DNA of 64,000 nt. Origin: Streptomyces luteolus (lineage in GTDB: Bacteria > Actinomycetota > Actinomycetes > Streptomycetales > Streptomycetaceae). The notes under the pieces are model-generated. The model worked only from the letters and a program-made list of their open reading frames with translations. It made no database searches and was not told the origin of the DNA. The position numbers and the translations under genes are program-made. Of this stretch, positions 24,351-32,726 are shown in pieces. Positions within the stretch are counted from its first letter, which is position 1, and every line of letters begins with the position of its first letter. The stretch spans positions 62,001 through 126,000 of the forward strand of contig NZ_JASCIS010000021.1 in assembly GCF_029968015.1 (NCBI RefSeq). The letters are read 5' to 3'.

Positions 24351-26302
24351 CGTATGGACAGGGCGAGTTCGGAACGCGGGCAGAGCAGCCGGGCGGCCCC
24401 GCCAGGCTCGCCCACTTCTACGACAGGCTCGACTCGATCGCGTACGGCGGCGACTACAACCCCGAGCAGTGGGGCCCCGAGACGCACGCCGAGGACGCCG
24501 AGCTGATGCGGGTGGCGGGCGTCAACCTCGCGACCGTCGGCATCTTCTCCTGGGCGAAATCCGAACCCGCCCCCGGCGCCTACGACTTCGGCTGGCTGGA
24601 CGGCCACCTGGACCGCCTCGCGGACGCCGGAGTCGCCGTCTGCCTCGCCACGATGACCGCGTCACCGCCGGCCTGGCTGGCCCGGCTGCACCCAGAGACG
24701 CTCCCGATGACGGCCGACGGCACCCGGCTGCACCCGGGCTCACGCCAGCACTGGTGCCCGTCGAGCCCGGTCTTCCGGCAGTACGCGACGCGCCTCGTCG
24801 AACAGCTCGCGAAGCGGTACGCCGGCCATCCGGCGCTCGCCCTCTGGCACATCGGCAACGAGTTCGGCTGCCACATCTCCCGGCACTGCCACTGCGAGGT
24901 GTCCACGGCCGCCTTCCGCCGCTGGCTGCGCGCCCGCTACGGCACGCTCGACGCCCTCAACTCGGCCTGGTCCACGGACTTCTGGTCCCAGCGGTACGGC
25001 GACTGGGAGGAGATCCACACCCCGCGCACGGCCCCCTCCTTCCGCAACCCCACCCAGCAGCTCGACTACCTCCGCTTCTCCTCGGACGAGCTCCTGGAGT
25101 GCTATCGCGCGGAGAAGGCGGTCCTGGACGCCGTGACGCCCGGGGTGCCGGTCACGACGAACTTCGTCCCCGTCGCCAAGACCCTCGACCTGTTCACCTG
25201 GGCCCGCGAGATGGACGTCGTCTCGTACGACTCGTACCCGGACCCGCACGACCCGGACTCCGTCCACGAGGCGGCCTTCTCCTACGACGTGATGCGCGGA
25301 CTGCGCGACGGGCAGCCGTGGCTGCTGATGGAGCAGGCCCCGAGCGCGGTCAACTGGCGTACGCGCAACGGCCGCAAGCAGCCGGGGCGGATGCGCCTGG
25401 ACAGCTGGCAGGCGGTGGCGCACGGCGCGGACTCGGTGCTGTTCTTCCAGTGGCGGCAGTCCCGCGGCGGCGCCGAGAAGTTCCACTCGGCGATGGTGCC
25501 GCACGGCGGACCCGAGACCCGGATCTTCCGCGAGGCCACGGCCCTCGGCGCCGAACTCGCCGCGCACCCCGAGCTGTTGGGCTCGGTCCCGGAACGCGCG
25601 GAGGCGGCCCTCCTCCTCGACTGGCCGAACTGGTGGGCCCTGGAGCAGGACGCCCACCCCAGCGCCGACGCCCGCATGCTGGACGCGGCCCACGCCCACC
25701 ACCGGCCGCTGTACGACGCGTCGGTGCCGTGCGACGTGGTGCCGGTGGACCGCGACTGGTCGGCGTACAAGCTGCTGCTCGTCCCCAACCTGTACTCGGT
25801 CTCGCAGGAGACGGCGGACCGCCTGCACACGTATGTGTCGTCGGGCGGGACCCTGCTGATGTCCTACTTCTCCGGCATCACCGACGAGCACGACCGCGTC
25901 CACCTCGGCGGCTACCCGGCGCCCTTCCGCGAGCTGCTCGGCCTGCGCGTCGAGGAGTTCGAGCCGCTGCCGGAGGGCGGCGCGCTGCGGTTCGGCGGCG
26001 GAGGCGAGGGCACGCTGTGGTCGGAGGAGCTGGCCCTGGAGGGCGCGGCCCCGATACTGACGTACGCCGACGGCCGCCCCGCCGCCACCCGCAACCCCTA
26101 CGGCACGGGCCACGCCTGGTACCTGGGCACCCGCCCGGACCCGGTGACGATGCGCGCGATCCTCGACCGGGCCCGCCTCGACGCGGGCATCCGCGCCCCG
26201 GACCTCCCCGTCGGCACGCAGGTACGCACCCGGATCACGGCGGACGGCCGCCGGGTGGCGATCCGCCTGGACCACAGGGAGGGGACGGTGACGGTCAGCT
26301 GA
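24347..26302 (+). CDS. GH42 beta-galactosidase
   Basis: This is a 651-residue family 42 glycoside hydrolase. The acid/base Glu172 is in HIGNEFG and the nucleophile Glu329 in WLLMEQAPS. The cysteine/histidine cluster CHISRHCHC right after the acid/base fits the zinc-binding site seen in many GH42 proteins. The C-terminal trimerisation (GATase-like) domain follows, with YKLLLVPNLYSVSQE. No signal peptide is present, so it acts in the cytoplasm on imported galactosides. Its ATG overlaps the GntR regulator stop (ATGA), tying it to the sialic-acid importer. Removal of sialic acid from sialyl-galactosides would expose its substrate. It converges on the small membrane protein gene, which ends 7 nt away. 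Confidence 0.93.
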   Translation: MTYGQGEFGTRAEQPGGPARLAHFYDRLDSIAYGGDYNPEQWGPETHAEDAELMRVAGVNLATVGIFSWAKSEPAPGAYDFGWLDGHLDRLADAGVAVCLATMTASPPAWLARLHPETLPMTADGTRLHPGSRQHWCPSSPVFRQYATRLVEQLAKRYAGHPALALWHIGNEFGCHISRHCHCEVSTAAFRRWLRARYGTLDALNSAWSTDFWSQRYGDWEEIHTPRTAPSFRNPTQQLDYLRFSSDELLECYRAEKAVLDAVTPGVPVTTNFVPVAKTLDLFTWAREMDVVSYDSYPDPHDPDSVHEAAFSYDVMRGLRDGQPWLLMEQAPSAVNWRTRNGRKQPGRMRLDSWQAVAHGADSVLFFQWRQSRGGAEKFHSAMVPHGGPETRIFREATALGAELAAHPELLGSVPERAEAALLLDWPNWWALEQDAHPSADARMLDAAHAHHRPLYDASVPCDVVPVDRDWSAYKLLLVPNLYSVSQETADRLHTYVSSGGTLLMSYFSGITDEHDRVHLGGYPAPFRELLGLRVEEFEPLPEGGALRFGGGGEGTLWSEELALEGAAPILTYADGRPAATRNPYGTGHAWYLGTRPDPVTMRAILDRARLDAGIRAPDLPVGTQVRTRITADGRRVAIRLDHREGTVTVS

Positions 26303-26308
26303 CCGTTG

Positions 26309-26623
26309 TCACGTGACCGCGGCGGTCGCGAGCAGGTCCCCGGTGAGTACGAGGGCGAGCCCGGCGAGGATCATGGCGAGGGCCCGCTTGGTCCGCCCGA
26401 ACCGGGCGAGCCCGGCCGCCCCGACACACAGCAGGAGCGCCGCCCCGCACGGAACGATCCACCACCCCCACGGCGCGCCGCGCGCCACCCGCAACCAGAC
26501 CACGGCGGGACCGAGCAGGGCGAGCACCGCTGCCGCCGCTGCCATCCCCCGCCGAGCGGCCCGAGCCCGGTGGATCTGCTCCAACACATCATTCTCGTAA
26601 GGCTGTTCACCCCGTGTGCCCAT
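26309..26623 (-). CDS. Small membrane protein of unknown function
   Basis: This 104-residue protein starts at the ATG at 26623 (MGTRGEQPYENDVLEQIHRARAARR). A short charged cytoplasmic N-terminus is followed by three hydrophobic stretches (GMAAAAAVLALLGPAVVW, WWIVPCGAALLLCVGAAGL, ALAMILAGLALVLTGDLLA). No ribosome binding site is visible, so the mRNA may be leaderless. It is divergent from the membrane protein gene at 26643, with 19 bp between the start codons. I do not recognise a family. Confidence 0.7.
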   Translation of the reverse strand: MGTRGEQPYENDVLEQIHRARAARRGMAAAAAVLALLGPAVVWLRVARGAPWGWWIVPCGAALLLCVGAAGLARFGRTKRALAMILAGLALVLTGDLLATAAVT

Positions 26624-26642
26624 GTCATGTGAGGGTAGCGCC

Positions 26643-27275
26643 ATGAGCTTTCCGAGGGGTCCCGGGCACAGGTCCACTGTTGTCATCCTGAGTCCGCCGG
26701 GTGCGGGGAGGGTGTTCCTGGTCTGCACCCTGATGGCCGTCGCCATGGGGCAGGTGGGCTCCAGGACCGGCGCCGTCACGGGGACCCGTATCGCCTTCGG
26801 GGGGCTCGCGTTGATGTGTGTCGGTGCGGTGGTGTCCCTCGTGCTCGACCACCGCCGCACAACGTTCCTGGGCTTCGACGAAACAGGCATACGACTGCGG
26901 AACCGGCACGGGACCCGCCACATCCCCTGGCACTCCCTCGGCGCCGTCGGCTTCCACTGGACGCGGGACTGGCGCGGCCTCCCCACGTACACACTGGAGC
27001 TGTGCCCCGCCTGGCACGCAGACCCCGACGACCCGGTCCTCCGGGACCTGATCCGCGACGACGAACCACTCCACCCCGGCCTGCCCCGCCTCCGCTTCCG
27101 CATCCCCGCGAACGCGACGCGCCCCCGAACCCGCCTGCACGAGGCCTTCCAGCGGTACTTGCCGCACCTGTACTTCGGCCTGGTGGAACGCGAGCGCGGG
27201 TACGGCGAGTTGCCCGACCTGCGCGGCCACCGCGAACGCACCCGTGCCGCCCGCAATGCCCGGAACGCCCGCTGA
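26643..27275 (+). CDS. Membrane-anchored protein with a domain shared with its neighbour, function unknown
   Basis: This 210-residue protein has two hydrophobic segments (about residues 20-40 and 48-68) and then a soluble domain. The soluble part begins like a PH-type fold (TTFLGFDETGIRLRNRHGTRHIPWHSLGAVGFHW) and continues with LELCP, then DPDDPVLRDLIRDDEPLHP and LPRLRFRIP. The same segments occur in the protein encoded at 27740, so the two are paralogues. The ATG at 26643 is supported by GAGGG seven bases upstream. A WW-box-like pairing of Trp residues suggests membrane-proximal binding, but no function can be assigned. Confidence 0.8.
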   Translation: MSFPRGPGHRSTVVILSPPGAGRVFLVCTLMAVAMGQVGSRTGAVTGTRIAFGGLALMCVGAVVSLVLDHRRTTFLGFDETGIRLRNRHGTRHIPWHSLGAVGFHWTRDWRGLPTYTLELCPAWHADPDDPVLRDLIRDDEPLHPGLPRLRFRIPANATRPRTRLHEAFQRYLPHLYFGLVERERGYGELPDLRGHRERTRAARNARNAR

Positions 27276-27323
27276 GCCGGCCGCCTCACCCCGACCGCAG
27301 CAGCGAGTACGGGTCGTAGGGGA

Positions 27324-27695
27324 TCAGTTGGGGCGGAGGGCGGGCATGTCTCCGAGTTGGGCGAGCGCCAGAGCGATGACCAGCGCTGCCACGGTCCAGC
27401 GGGTACGGCCCGCCTTGGCGAGCAGGCAGCCCACGACCGTCAGGAGCAGGCACACGGCACCCAATGCGGTCCACAGCCCCGCCGGCTGACCTTGGCTGAG
27501 CCGTGTCACGAGCATCGTGGCCGCGCCCAGGCCGAGCAGCACGGAGGCGATCATCCCCGCCCAGCGAGACGTCCGCGCGTCCAGCGAGCGACCGCGGGCG
27601 CGTCCCGCCTGACTCTGCCGCTCGAACGCCGCCCGCAGCTCAGCCTGATCGGGCGTCGGGCCCTGCCCCTGTGGTGAGTTCCCCCGGATGTCCAT
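27324..27695 (-). CDS. Small membrane protein of unknown function
   Basis: This 123-residue protein starts at the ATG at 27695 (MDIRGNSPQGQGPTPDQAELRAAFERQS). The charged, probably helical N-terminal half ends near residue 45. It is followed by three hydrophobic segments (MIASVLLGLGAATMLV, LWTALGAVCLLLTVVGCLL, WTVAALVIALALAQLG). It lies between two paralogous PH-like membrane proteins and points away from the second. No ribosome binding site is seen, but TAGGAT upstream could be a -10 for a leaderless transcript. Confidence 0.7.
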   Translation of the reverse strand: MDIRGNSPQGQGPTPDQAELRAAFERQSQAGRARGRSLDARTSRWAGMIASVLLGLGAATMLVTRLSQGQPAGLWTALGAVCLLLTVVGCLLAKAGRTRWTVAALVIALALAQLGDMPALRPN

Positions 27696-27739
27696 GGCAC
27701 CGAATCCTAGGGGGAGGACGTTCCGTACACTGCATGCCC

Positions 27740-28393
27740 ATGTCCAGTCCCTACGCACACGGCCCCGCCCCCACCGCCTCCGTCGTCAAGCTGGGCGGTG
27801 AGGTCATGCAGCAGTCCGTGAAGGGCGCGGCGGGCTGCTCCGTCTTCGCGCTGTTCTTCATCGGCGCCGGGCTGATGGCCGTACTGGGCGCCACCGGCTC
27901 CCCCAGCAACGGGGGCTGGGGCGCCATCGGCGTCGGCCTGATCCCGCTGATCGTCGCGGGACTGTTCCTGAAGCGCGGCATCAAGGCCCGGAACGCGTTC
28001 ATCGCCGTCGACCACGTGGGCGTCTGGATCAGCAACCCCACCGGCAACAAGGTCGTCCCGTGGGACACCCTCGCCGGGGCCGGTGTGCACTGGAGCCGTG
28101 CGGGCAAGGGCAAGTCGCAGCTGGTGTACTCCCTGGAGCTGTGCCCGAACGGCCCGATCGACCCGGACCACCCGGTCCTGTGGCACCTGGTCCGCGACGA
28201 GGAGCCCCTGCACCCGGACCTGCCGCGCCTGCGCTACCGCATCCCGGTCGGCCGGAAGAACAAGTCGGCCCTTGCGGAGGCGGTACAGCGGTACGCGCAG
28301 CCGCTCTGGCTCGGCGAGGTGGAACGTGAGCCGAACCACATCGGCCACCCCGACTACAAGGGCCACAAGGAGCGCACGGCAGGCTCCCGCTAG
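27740..28393 (+). CDS. Membrane-anchored protein, paralogue of the one at 26643
   Basis: This 217-residue protein has two hydrophobic segments in residues ~30-80 (GCSVFALFFIGAGLMAVLGA and GAIGVGLIPLIVAGLFL). A soluble domain follows with AFIAVDHVGVWISNPTGNKVVPWDTLAGAGVHW, YSLELCPNGPIDPDHPVLWHLVRDEEPLHPDLPRLRYRIP and a basic tail. The core matches the protein at 26643 almost residue for residue. TACACT at 27726-27731 lies just before the ATG at 27740, suggesting a leaderless mRNA; the in-frame ATG at 27734 is an alternative. Function unknown. Confidence 0.8.
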   Translation: MSSPYAHGPAPTASVVKLGGEVMQQSVKGAAGCSVFALFFIGAGLMAVLGATGSPSNGGWGAIGVGLIPLIVAGLFLKRGIKARNAFIAVDHVGVWISNPTGNKVVPWDTLAGAGVHWSRAGKGKSQLVYSLELCPNGPIDPDHPVLWHLVRDEEPLHPDLPRLRYRIPVGRKNKSALAEAVQRYAQPLWLGEVEREPNHIGHPDYKGHKERTAGSR

Positions 28394-28464
28394 CCACCCC
28401 CTGTGACCCCTCCGACCTCGGCCCACCGCCCCCGGCGCCACATCCCGTACGCGACAATGAACGC

Positions 28465-29214
28465 ATGAGCCTTTTCCGTGACGATGGGATCGTCCTGCGC
28501 ACCCAGAAGCTGGGCGAGGCCGACCGCATCATCACGCTGCTCACCCGCGGACACGGGCGCGTGCGGGCCGTGGCGCGCGGTGTGCGTCGTACGAAGTCCA
28601 AGTTCGGTGCGCGGCTCGAACCCTTCTCGCACGTGGACGTGCAGTTCTTCGCGCGCGGCAGTGAACTCATCGGCCGCGGGCTGCCGTTGTGCACGCAGAG
28701 TGAGACGATCGCTGCTTACGGTGGCGGGATCGTGACGGACTACGCCCGCTACACCGCCGGTACGGCCATGCTGGAGACGGCCGAGCGGTTCACGGACCAC
28801 GAGGGCGAGCCGGCGGTGCAGCAGTACCTGCTGCTCGTCGGCGGACTGCGCACCCTGGCACGCGGCGAGCACGCCCCGCATCTTGTCCTGGACGCGTTCC
28901 TGCTGCGCTCGCTCGCGGTGAACGGGTACGCGCCGAGCTTCGTGAACTGCGCGAAGTGCGGCATGCCGGGACCGAACCGGTTCTTCTCGGTCGCGGCGGG
29001 AGGAGTGGTCTGCGCCGACTGCCGGGTACCGGGAAGCGTCGTACCCTCTGCGGAGGCCATCGGCCTGCTCGGTGCCCTGCTGACCGGGGACTGGGCGACG
29101 GCGGACGCCTGCGAGGCGCGGCACGTCCGGGAGGGCAGCGGGCTCGTGTCGGCGTATCTGCACTGGCACTTGGAGCGCGGACTGCGCTCGCTGCGGTACG
29201 TCGAGAAGACCTAG
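28465..29214 (+). CDS. recO: DNA repair protein RecO
   Basis: This is the 249-residue recombination mediator of the RecFOR pathway, which helps load RecA onto SSB-coated single strands. It has the N-terminal OB-fold (DDGIVLRTQKLGEADRIITLLTRGHGRVRAVARGVRR) and the central helical region. A four-cysteine zinc motif reads CAKCGMPGPNRFF...CADCR at about residues 164-188. GCGACAATGAACGC directly precedes the ATG at 28465, and no ribosome binding site is visible. An 11-bp CTGGCAAGAGG-type tandem repeat spans and follows the stop codon. uppS follows 60 nt downstream on the same strand. Confidence 0.95.
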   Translation: MSLFRDDGIVLRTQKLGEADRIITLLTRGHGRVRAVARGVRRTKSKFGARLEPFSHVDVQFFARGSELIGRGLPLCTQSETIAAYGGGIVTDYARYTAGTAMLETAERFTDHEGEPAVQQYLLLVGGLRTLARGEHAPHLVLDAFLLRSLAVNGYAPSFVNCAKCGMPGPNRFFSVAAGGVVCADCRVPGSVVPSAEAIGLLGALLTGDWATADACEARHVREGSGLVSAYLHWHLERGLRSLRYVEKT

Positions 29215-29274
29215 CAAGAGCTGGCAAGAGGCTGGCAAGACCTGGTAAGCAGAGAGCGGGAGCGAGTAACCACC

Positions 29275-30129
29275 ATGGCACGACGCGGGATTCTGGGCGG
29301 CCGGTCGCGGCGCGAGTACAAGGTGCCCGAGCCGCACCCGTCGGGGGCGAAGCCGCCGAAGCTCCCCGGCGAGCTGGTGCCGGGCCATGTCGCCGTCGTC
29401 ATGGACGGCAACGGCCGCTGGGCCAAGGACCGGGGGCTGCCGCGCACCGAGGGCCACAAGGTGGGTGCCGAGCGCGTCCTCGACGTACTGCAGGGCGCGA
29501 TCGAGATGGGCGTGGGGGCGATCTCGCTGTACGCCTTCTCCACGGAGAACTGGAAGCGGTCGCCGGACGAGGTGCGCTTCCTGATGAACTTCAACCGGGA
29601 CTTCATCCGCAAGACGCGTGACCAGCTCGACGACCTTGGCGTGCGCGTGCGGTGGGTCGGCCGGATGCCGAAGCTGTGGAAGTCGGTCGCCAAGGAGCTG
29701 GAGGTCTCCCAGGAGCAGACCAAGGACAACGACAAGCTGACGCTGTACTTCTGCATGAACTACGGCGGCCGCGCGGAGATCGCGGACGCGGCGCAGGCGC
29801 TCGCGGAGGACGTGAGGGCGGGGCGGCTCGACCCGTCGAAGGTCAGCGAGAAGACGTTCGCGAAGTACCTGTACTACCCGGACATGCCGGACGTCGACCT
29901 GTTCCTGCGCCCCAGCGGCGAGCAGCGCACGTCCAACTACCTGCTCTGGCAGAGCGCTTACGCGGAGATGGTCTTCCAGGACGTCCTGTGGCCCGACTTC
30001 GACCGCCGCGACCTGTGGCGGGCGTGCGTCGAGTACGCCCAACGTGACCGCCGCTTCGGCGGCGCGGTGCCGAACGAGGAGCTGGAGCGGATGGAACGGG
30101 ACATGCGGGGGCGCCCGACGGAGGGCTGA
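29275..30129 (+). CDS. uppS: Isoprenyl (undecaprenyl) diphosphate synthase
   Basis: This is a 284-residue cis-prenyltransferase of the UPP synthase family that makes the polyprenyl lipid carrier for cell-wall synthesis. The catalytic signature VVMDGNGRWAK has Asp44, with GHKVGAERV following. SLYAFSTENWKRSPDEVRFLM and the C-terminal DLFLRPSGEQRTSNYLLWQSAYAEMVF motif are intact. The first ~35 residues (MARRGILGGRSRREYKVPEPHPSG) are a basic extension common in actinobacterial forms. It is located between recO and zur, as expected for Streptomyces. Confidence 0.95.
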   Translation: MARRGILGGRSRREYKVPEPHPSGAKPPKLPGELVPGHVAVVMDGNGRWAKDRGLPRTEGHKVGAERVLDVLQGAIEMGVGAISLYAFSTENWKRSPDEVRFLMNFNRDFIRKTRDQLDDLGVRVRWVGRMPKLWKSVAKELEVSQEQTKDNDKLTLYFCMNYGGRAEIADAAQALAEDVRAGRLDPSKVSEKTFAKYLYYPDMPDVDLFLRPSGEQRTSNYLLWQSAYAEMVFQDVLWPDFDRRDLWRACVEYAQRDRRFGGAVPNEELERMERDMRGRPTEG

Positions 30130-30143
30130 GTTGTGCCCCGATA

Positions 30144-30217
30144 GGGGCGCGGGGCTGTGACATTTGCGGCTCCGCCGCGGGGCGCGACCAGCCACGACGG
30201 CGCGGCTGCCGAACGAC
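30144..30217 (+). repeat. Dispersed GC-rich intergenic repeat (copy 2 of 3)
   Basis: GGGGCGCGGGGCTGTGACAT, a variable step, GCGGCTCCGCCGCGGGGCGC, then GACCAGCCACGACGGCGCGG: the same element occurs at 18363-18438 (minus orientation) and 37975-38047. It includes a GCGGCTCCGCCGC hairpin. The 326-bp gap from 30130 to 30455 consists of this element, the weak ORF below and a second GC-rich hairpin cluster at 30400-30450. Confidence 0.85.
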
Positions 30218-30288
30218 GAAGCCGGGTCCGGGGCGCAGCCCCGATGCGTCCCGCGCACGGCCGAGGTACTCGGCCTGTGCCTGGTCGC

Positions 30289-30394
30289 CGTGCTCGGCTG
30301 GCGGACGTTCGTGCTCGCGCCGATGCTGCCGTGCTGGGAGCACGAGAGCGTCGGCCGCAACGAGGACGGGTCGTACGACTGTTACGACCGGTGA
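30289..30394 (+). other. Possible tiny ORF or remnant, WRTFVLAPMLPCWEHESVG
   Basis: An open frame ending at 30394 reads LGLCLVAVLGWRTFVLAPML, then PCWEHESVGRNEDGSYDCYD. The composition is protein-like: one transmembrane-like stretch, then a polar tail with two Cys. No start codon with a ribosome binding site is visible, and the upstream part runs into an intergenic repeat. It may be a very small membrane protein whose start I cannot place, or a gene remnant. Confidence 0.3.
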
Positions 30395-30455
30395 AGGCCT
30401 GGGGTTCGGGGCGGAGCCCCGGCGGGGGGCCGGGGGCGGGGCCCCCGCGAAACCC

Positions 30456-30866
30456 TTAGCTCTTGCCGTCGGCCGCGCACTCCGCACACGTACCGAAAAT
30501 CTCCACCGTGTGGGCGACGTTCACATACCCGTGCTCCGCCGCGATCGCGTCGGCCCACTTCTCCACCGCCGGTCCCTCGACCTCGACGGCCTTGCCGCAG
30601 ACCCGGCACACCAGGTGGTGGTGGTGCTCGCCGGTGGAGCAGCGGCGGTAGACCGACTCTCCGTCGCCGGTGCGCAGCACGTCGACCTCGCCGGCGTCGG
30701 CGAGGGACTGCAGGGTGCGGTACACCGTGGTCAGGCCGACCGAATCGCCCTTGTGCTTGAGCATGTCGTGCAGCTCCTGGGCGCTGCGGAACTCGTCCAC
30801 CTCGTCCAGGGCAGCCGCCACGGCGGCTCGCTGCCGGGTCGACCGGCCGCGTACGGGCGCTGTCAC
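30456..30866 (-). CDS. zur: Fur-family zinc uptake regulator Zur
   Basis: This is a 136-residue Fur-family metalloregulator. The N-terminal winged helix (STRQRAAVAAALDEVDEFRSAQELHDML, GLTTVYRTLQSLADAGEVD) is followed by a dimerisation domain with the metal ligands HHHHLVCRVCG and the structural zinc pair CAEC near the C-terminus. The GTG at 30866 has GAGGAGG just upstream. The linkage to znuB, znuC and znuA identifies it as Zur rather than Fur, and Streptomyces zur occupies this position. It would repress znuA-znuC-znuB through the Zur boxes at 33730-33766 when zinc is sufficient. Confidence 0.93.
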   Translation of the reverse strand: MTAPVRGRSTRQRAAVAAALDEVDEFRSAQELHDMLKHKGDSVGLTTVYRTLQSLADAGEVDVLRTGDGESVYRRCSTGEHHHHLVCRVCGKAVEVEGPAVEKWADAIAAEHGYVNVAHTVEIFGTCAECAADGKS

Positions 30867-30987
30867 TGGGACCTCCTCACGTCGCTGCCGGGCCATTGTG
30901 CCAGGTCGGCCCGGAACGTAAGGCATGCCTTACGTCGACGGCGTCGCGGGCTGCGCCGCTCCGGCCCGGTGAGGGCCGGGGTGCGGC

Positions 30988-31899
30988 TCAGACCTTGACA
31001 TTGTCCTCCGTCCGCCGAGCAGGCGGAAGCGTGCACTCCAGGGCGTCCGTAACCTCCGCTGCCTCGGCGGCCGCCCTGCTCCGCGCCCTCCTGCGGGCAA
31101 GCGGCGCCGCGAGCAGCGCCAGGACGAGGAAGACGGCGACGGCGAGCAGCACGATCGCGGCACCGGACGGCGCGTCCACGTAGTACGTGGCGGCCGTGCC
31201 GGTCAGGGACACGGTGACGCCGATGGTCATGGCGAGCGCGAGCGTCGTGACGAAGCCGCGCGTGACGCGCTGCGCCGCCGCGACCGGGATCGCCATCATC
31301 GCGCTGACGAGCAGCAGGCCCACGATCCGCATGGCGACCGTCACGGTCACCGCGGCCGTCACCGCGATCAGCAGGTTGAGCAGCCGCACCGGAAGCCCGG
31401 TGACCCGCGCGAACTCCTCGTCCTGGCAGACCGCGAACAGCTGCCGCCGCAGCCCGAGCGTGATCGCGACGACGAACGCCGCGAGGACGCAGATGGCCGT
31501 CACGTCCTCGGGCGAGACCGTGGTGATCGAGCCGAAGAGGTACGTGTTGAAGCTGGCCGTCGAGTTGCCGGGCGACAGGTTGATGAGCATGACGCCGCCG
31601 GCCATGCCACCGTAGAAGAGCATCGCGAGCGCCACGTCACCGCTGGTGCGGCCGCGGGAGCGGACCATCTCCATGCCGACGGCGCCGAGGATCGCGACGA
31701 GCGTGGCCATCCACACCGGGCTGGTGTTCATCAGGAAGCCGAGCGCGACACCGGTCATCGCGACGTGCCCGATGCCGTCACCCATGATCGCCTGGCGCCG
31801 CTGCACCAGATACGTGCCGATGGCGGGCGCCGTGATGCCGACGAGCGTGGCGGCGATCAGCGCCCGCTGCATGAAGTCGTAGTTCAGGATCTCCAGCAT
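30988..31899 (-). CDS. znuB: Zinc ABC transporter permease ZnuB
   Basis: This is a 303-residue ABC-3 family permease with about eight hydrophobic helices (for example ALIAATLVGITAPAIGTYLV, AAFVVAITLGLRRQLF, AIVLLAVAVFLVLALLAAPLA) and the conserved QRRQAIMGDGIGHVAMTGVALG segment. The ATG at 31899 overlaps the znuC stop by one base (TGATG), so the genes are translated in a coupled way. It ends 121 nt before the zur start on the same strand; zur has its own ribosome binding site. Together with ZnuA and ZnuC it forms the high-affinity zinc importer. Confidence 0.94.
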   Translation of the reverse strand: MLEILNYDFMQRALIAATLVGITAPAIGTYLVQRRQAIMGDGIGHVAMTGVALGFLMNTSPVWMATLVAILGAVGMEMVRSRGRTSGDVALAMLFYGGMAGGVMLINLSPGNSTASFNTYLFGSITTVSPEDVTAICVLAAFVVAITLGLRRQLFAVCQDEEFARVTGLPVRLLNLLIAVTAAVTVTVAMRIVGLLLVSAMMAIPVAAAQRVTRGFVTTLALAMTIGVTVSLTGTAATYYVDAPSGAAIVLLAVAVFLVLALLAAPLARRRARSRAAAEAAEVTDALECTLPPARRTEDNVKV

Positions 31900-32726
31900 C
31901 AGGTCAACAGCCCCGTCCGGATCGGCTCGACGGCGTGCGCCGCATGCGGATGTACGTGGTCGTGGCCCGGCAGGGCATGCTGGCCGACTGCCTTCGGGGG
32001 CGGGCCGTCGTGCGTCACGCAGCCGTCCCGGAGCACCACGGCACGGTCGATCAGCGGCTCCAGGGGCCCGAGTTCATGCAGCACGAGCAGTACGGTGACG
32101 CCGGCGGCGACCTGTTCGCGCAGGGCGCCCGCGAGCACCTCCTGGTTGGCCAGGTCGACCCCGGCCATCGGCTCGTCCATGATCAGGAGTTCGGGCTCGG
32201 CGGCCAGGGCGCGGGCGATCAGGACGCGCTGCTGCTGCCCGCCGGAGAGGGCGTTGACGGAGTCCTTGATCCGGTCCGCCATGCCGACGAGCTCCAGGGC
32301 GCGCAGCACGGCGGCCTTGTCCCCGCGGCCGGGCAGACCCAGCTTCGTACGGGCGAGACGGCCGGAGGAGACGACCTCGCGGACGGTCGCCGGGACACCG
32401 GAGGCGGCGGTGGTGCGCTGCGGCACGTACCCGATCCGGGACCACTGGCGGAAGCGCTTCAGGTCGGTGCCGAACAGCTCCAACGAGCCGTCGCTGAGGG
32501 GTACTTGGCCGACCACCGCGCGTACGGCGGTGGACTTCCCGGAGCCGTTGGCGCCGAGCAGGGCGACGACCTCGCCGCGGCGCACGGTGAGGTCGACGCC
32601 GCGCAGCACGGGGCGCGAGCCGAGGGTCGCCCTGGCTCCCGTGAGGGATATGACGGGTTCGCGGCCCTCGTTTTCCTGTTCCTGGGTGTCCATGTGCGCC
32701 TCCGCTGCCGCTGTAAGCGATGTCAC
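31899..32726 (-). CDS. znuC: Zinc ABC transporter ATP-binding protein ZnuC
   Basis: This 275-residue ATPase has Walker A GANGSGKST, Q-loop YVPQR, signature LSGGQQQRVLIARAL, Walker B LLIMDEPMAGVD and the H-loop LHELGPLE. The C-terminus carries a histidine-rich stretch (HALPGHDHVHPHAAH) that may bind or sense zinc. The GTG start at 32726 overlaps the znuA stop as GTGA. An in-frame ATG at 32693 (MDTQEQENEG) is a possible alternative start. It is the middle gene of znuA-znuC-znuB. Confidence 0.94.
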   Translation of the reverse strand: MTSLTAAAEAHMDTQEQENEGREPVISLTGARATLGSRPVLRGVDLTVRRGEVVALLGANGSGKSTAVRAVVGQVPLSDGSLELFGTDLKRFRQWSRIGYVPQRTTAASGVPATVREVVSSGRLARTKLGLPGRGDKAAVLRALELVGMADRIKDSVNALSGGQQQRVLIARALAAEPELLIMDEPMAGVDLANQEVLAGALREQVAAGVTVLLVLHELGPLEPLIDRAVVLRDGCVTHDGPPPKAVGQHALPGHDHVHPHAAHAVEPIRTGLLT

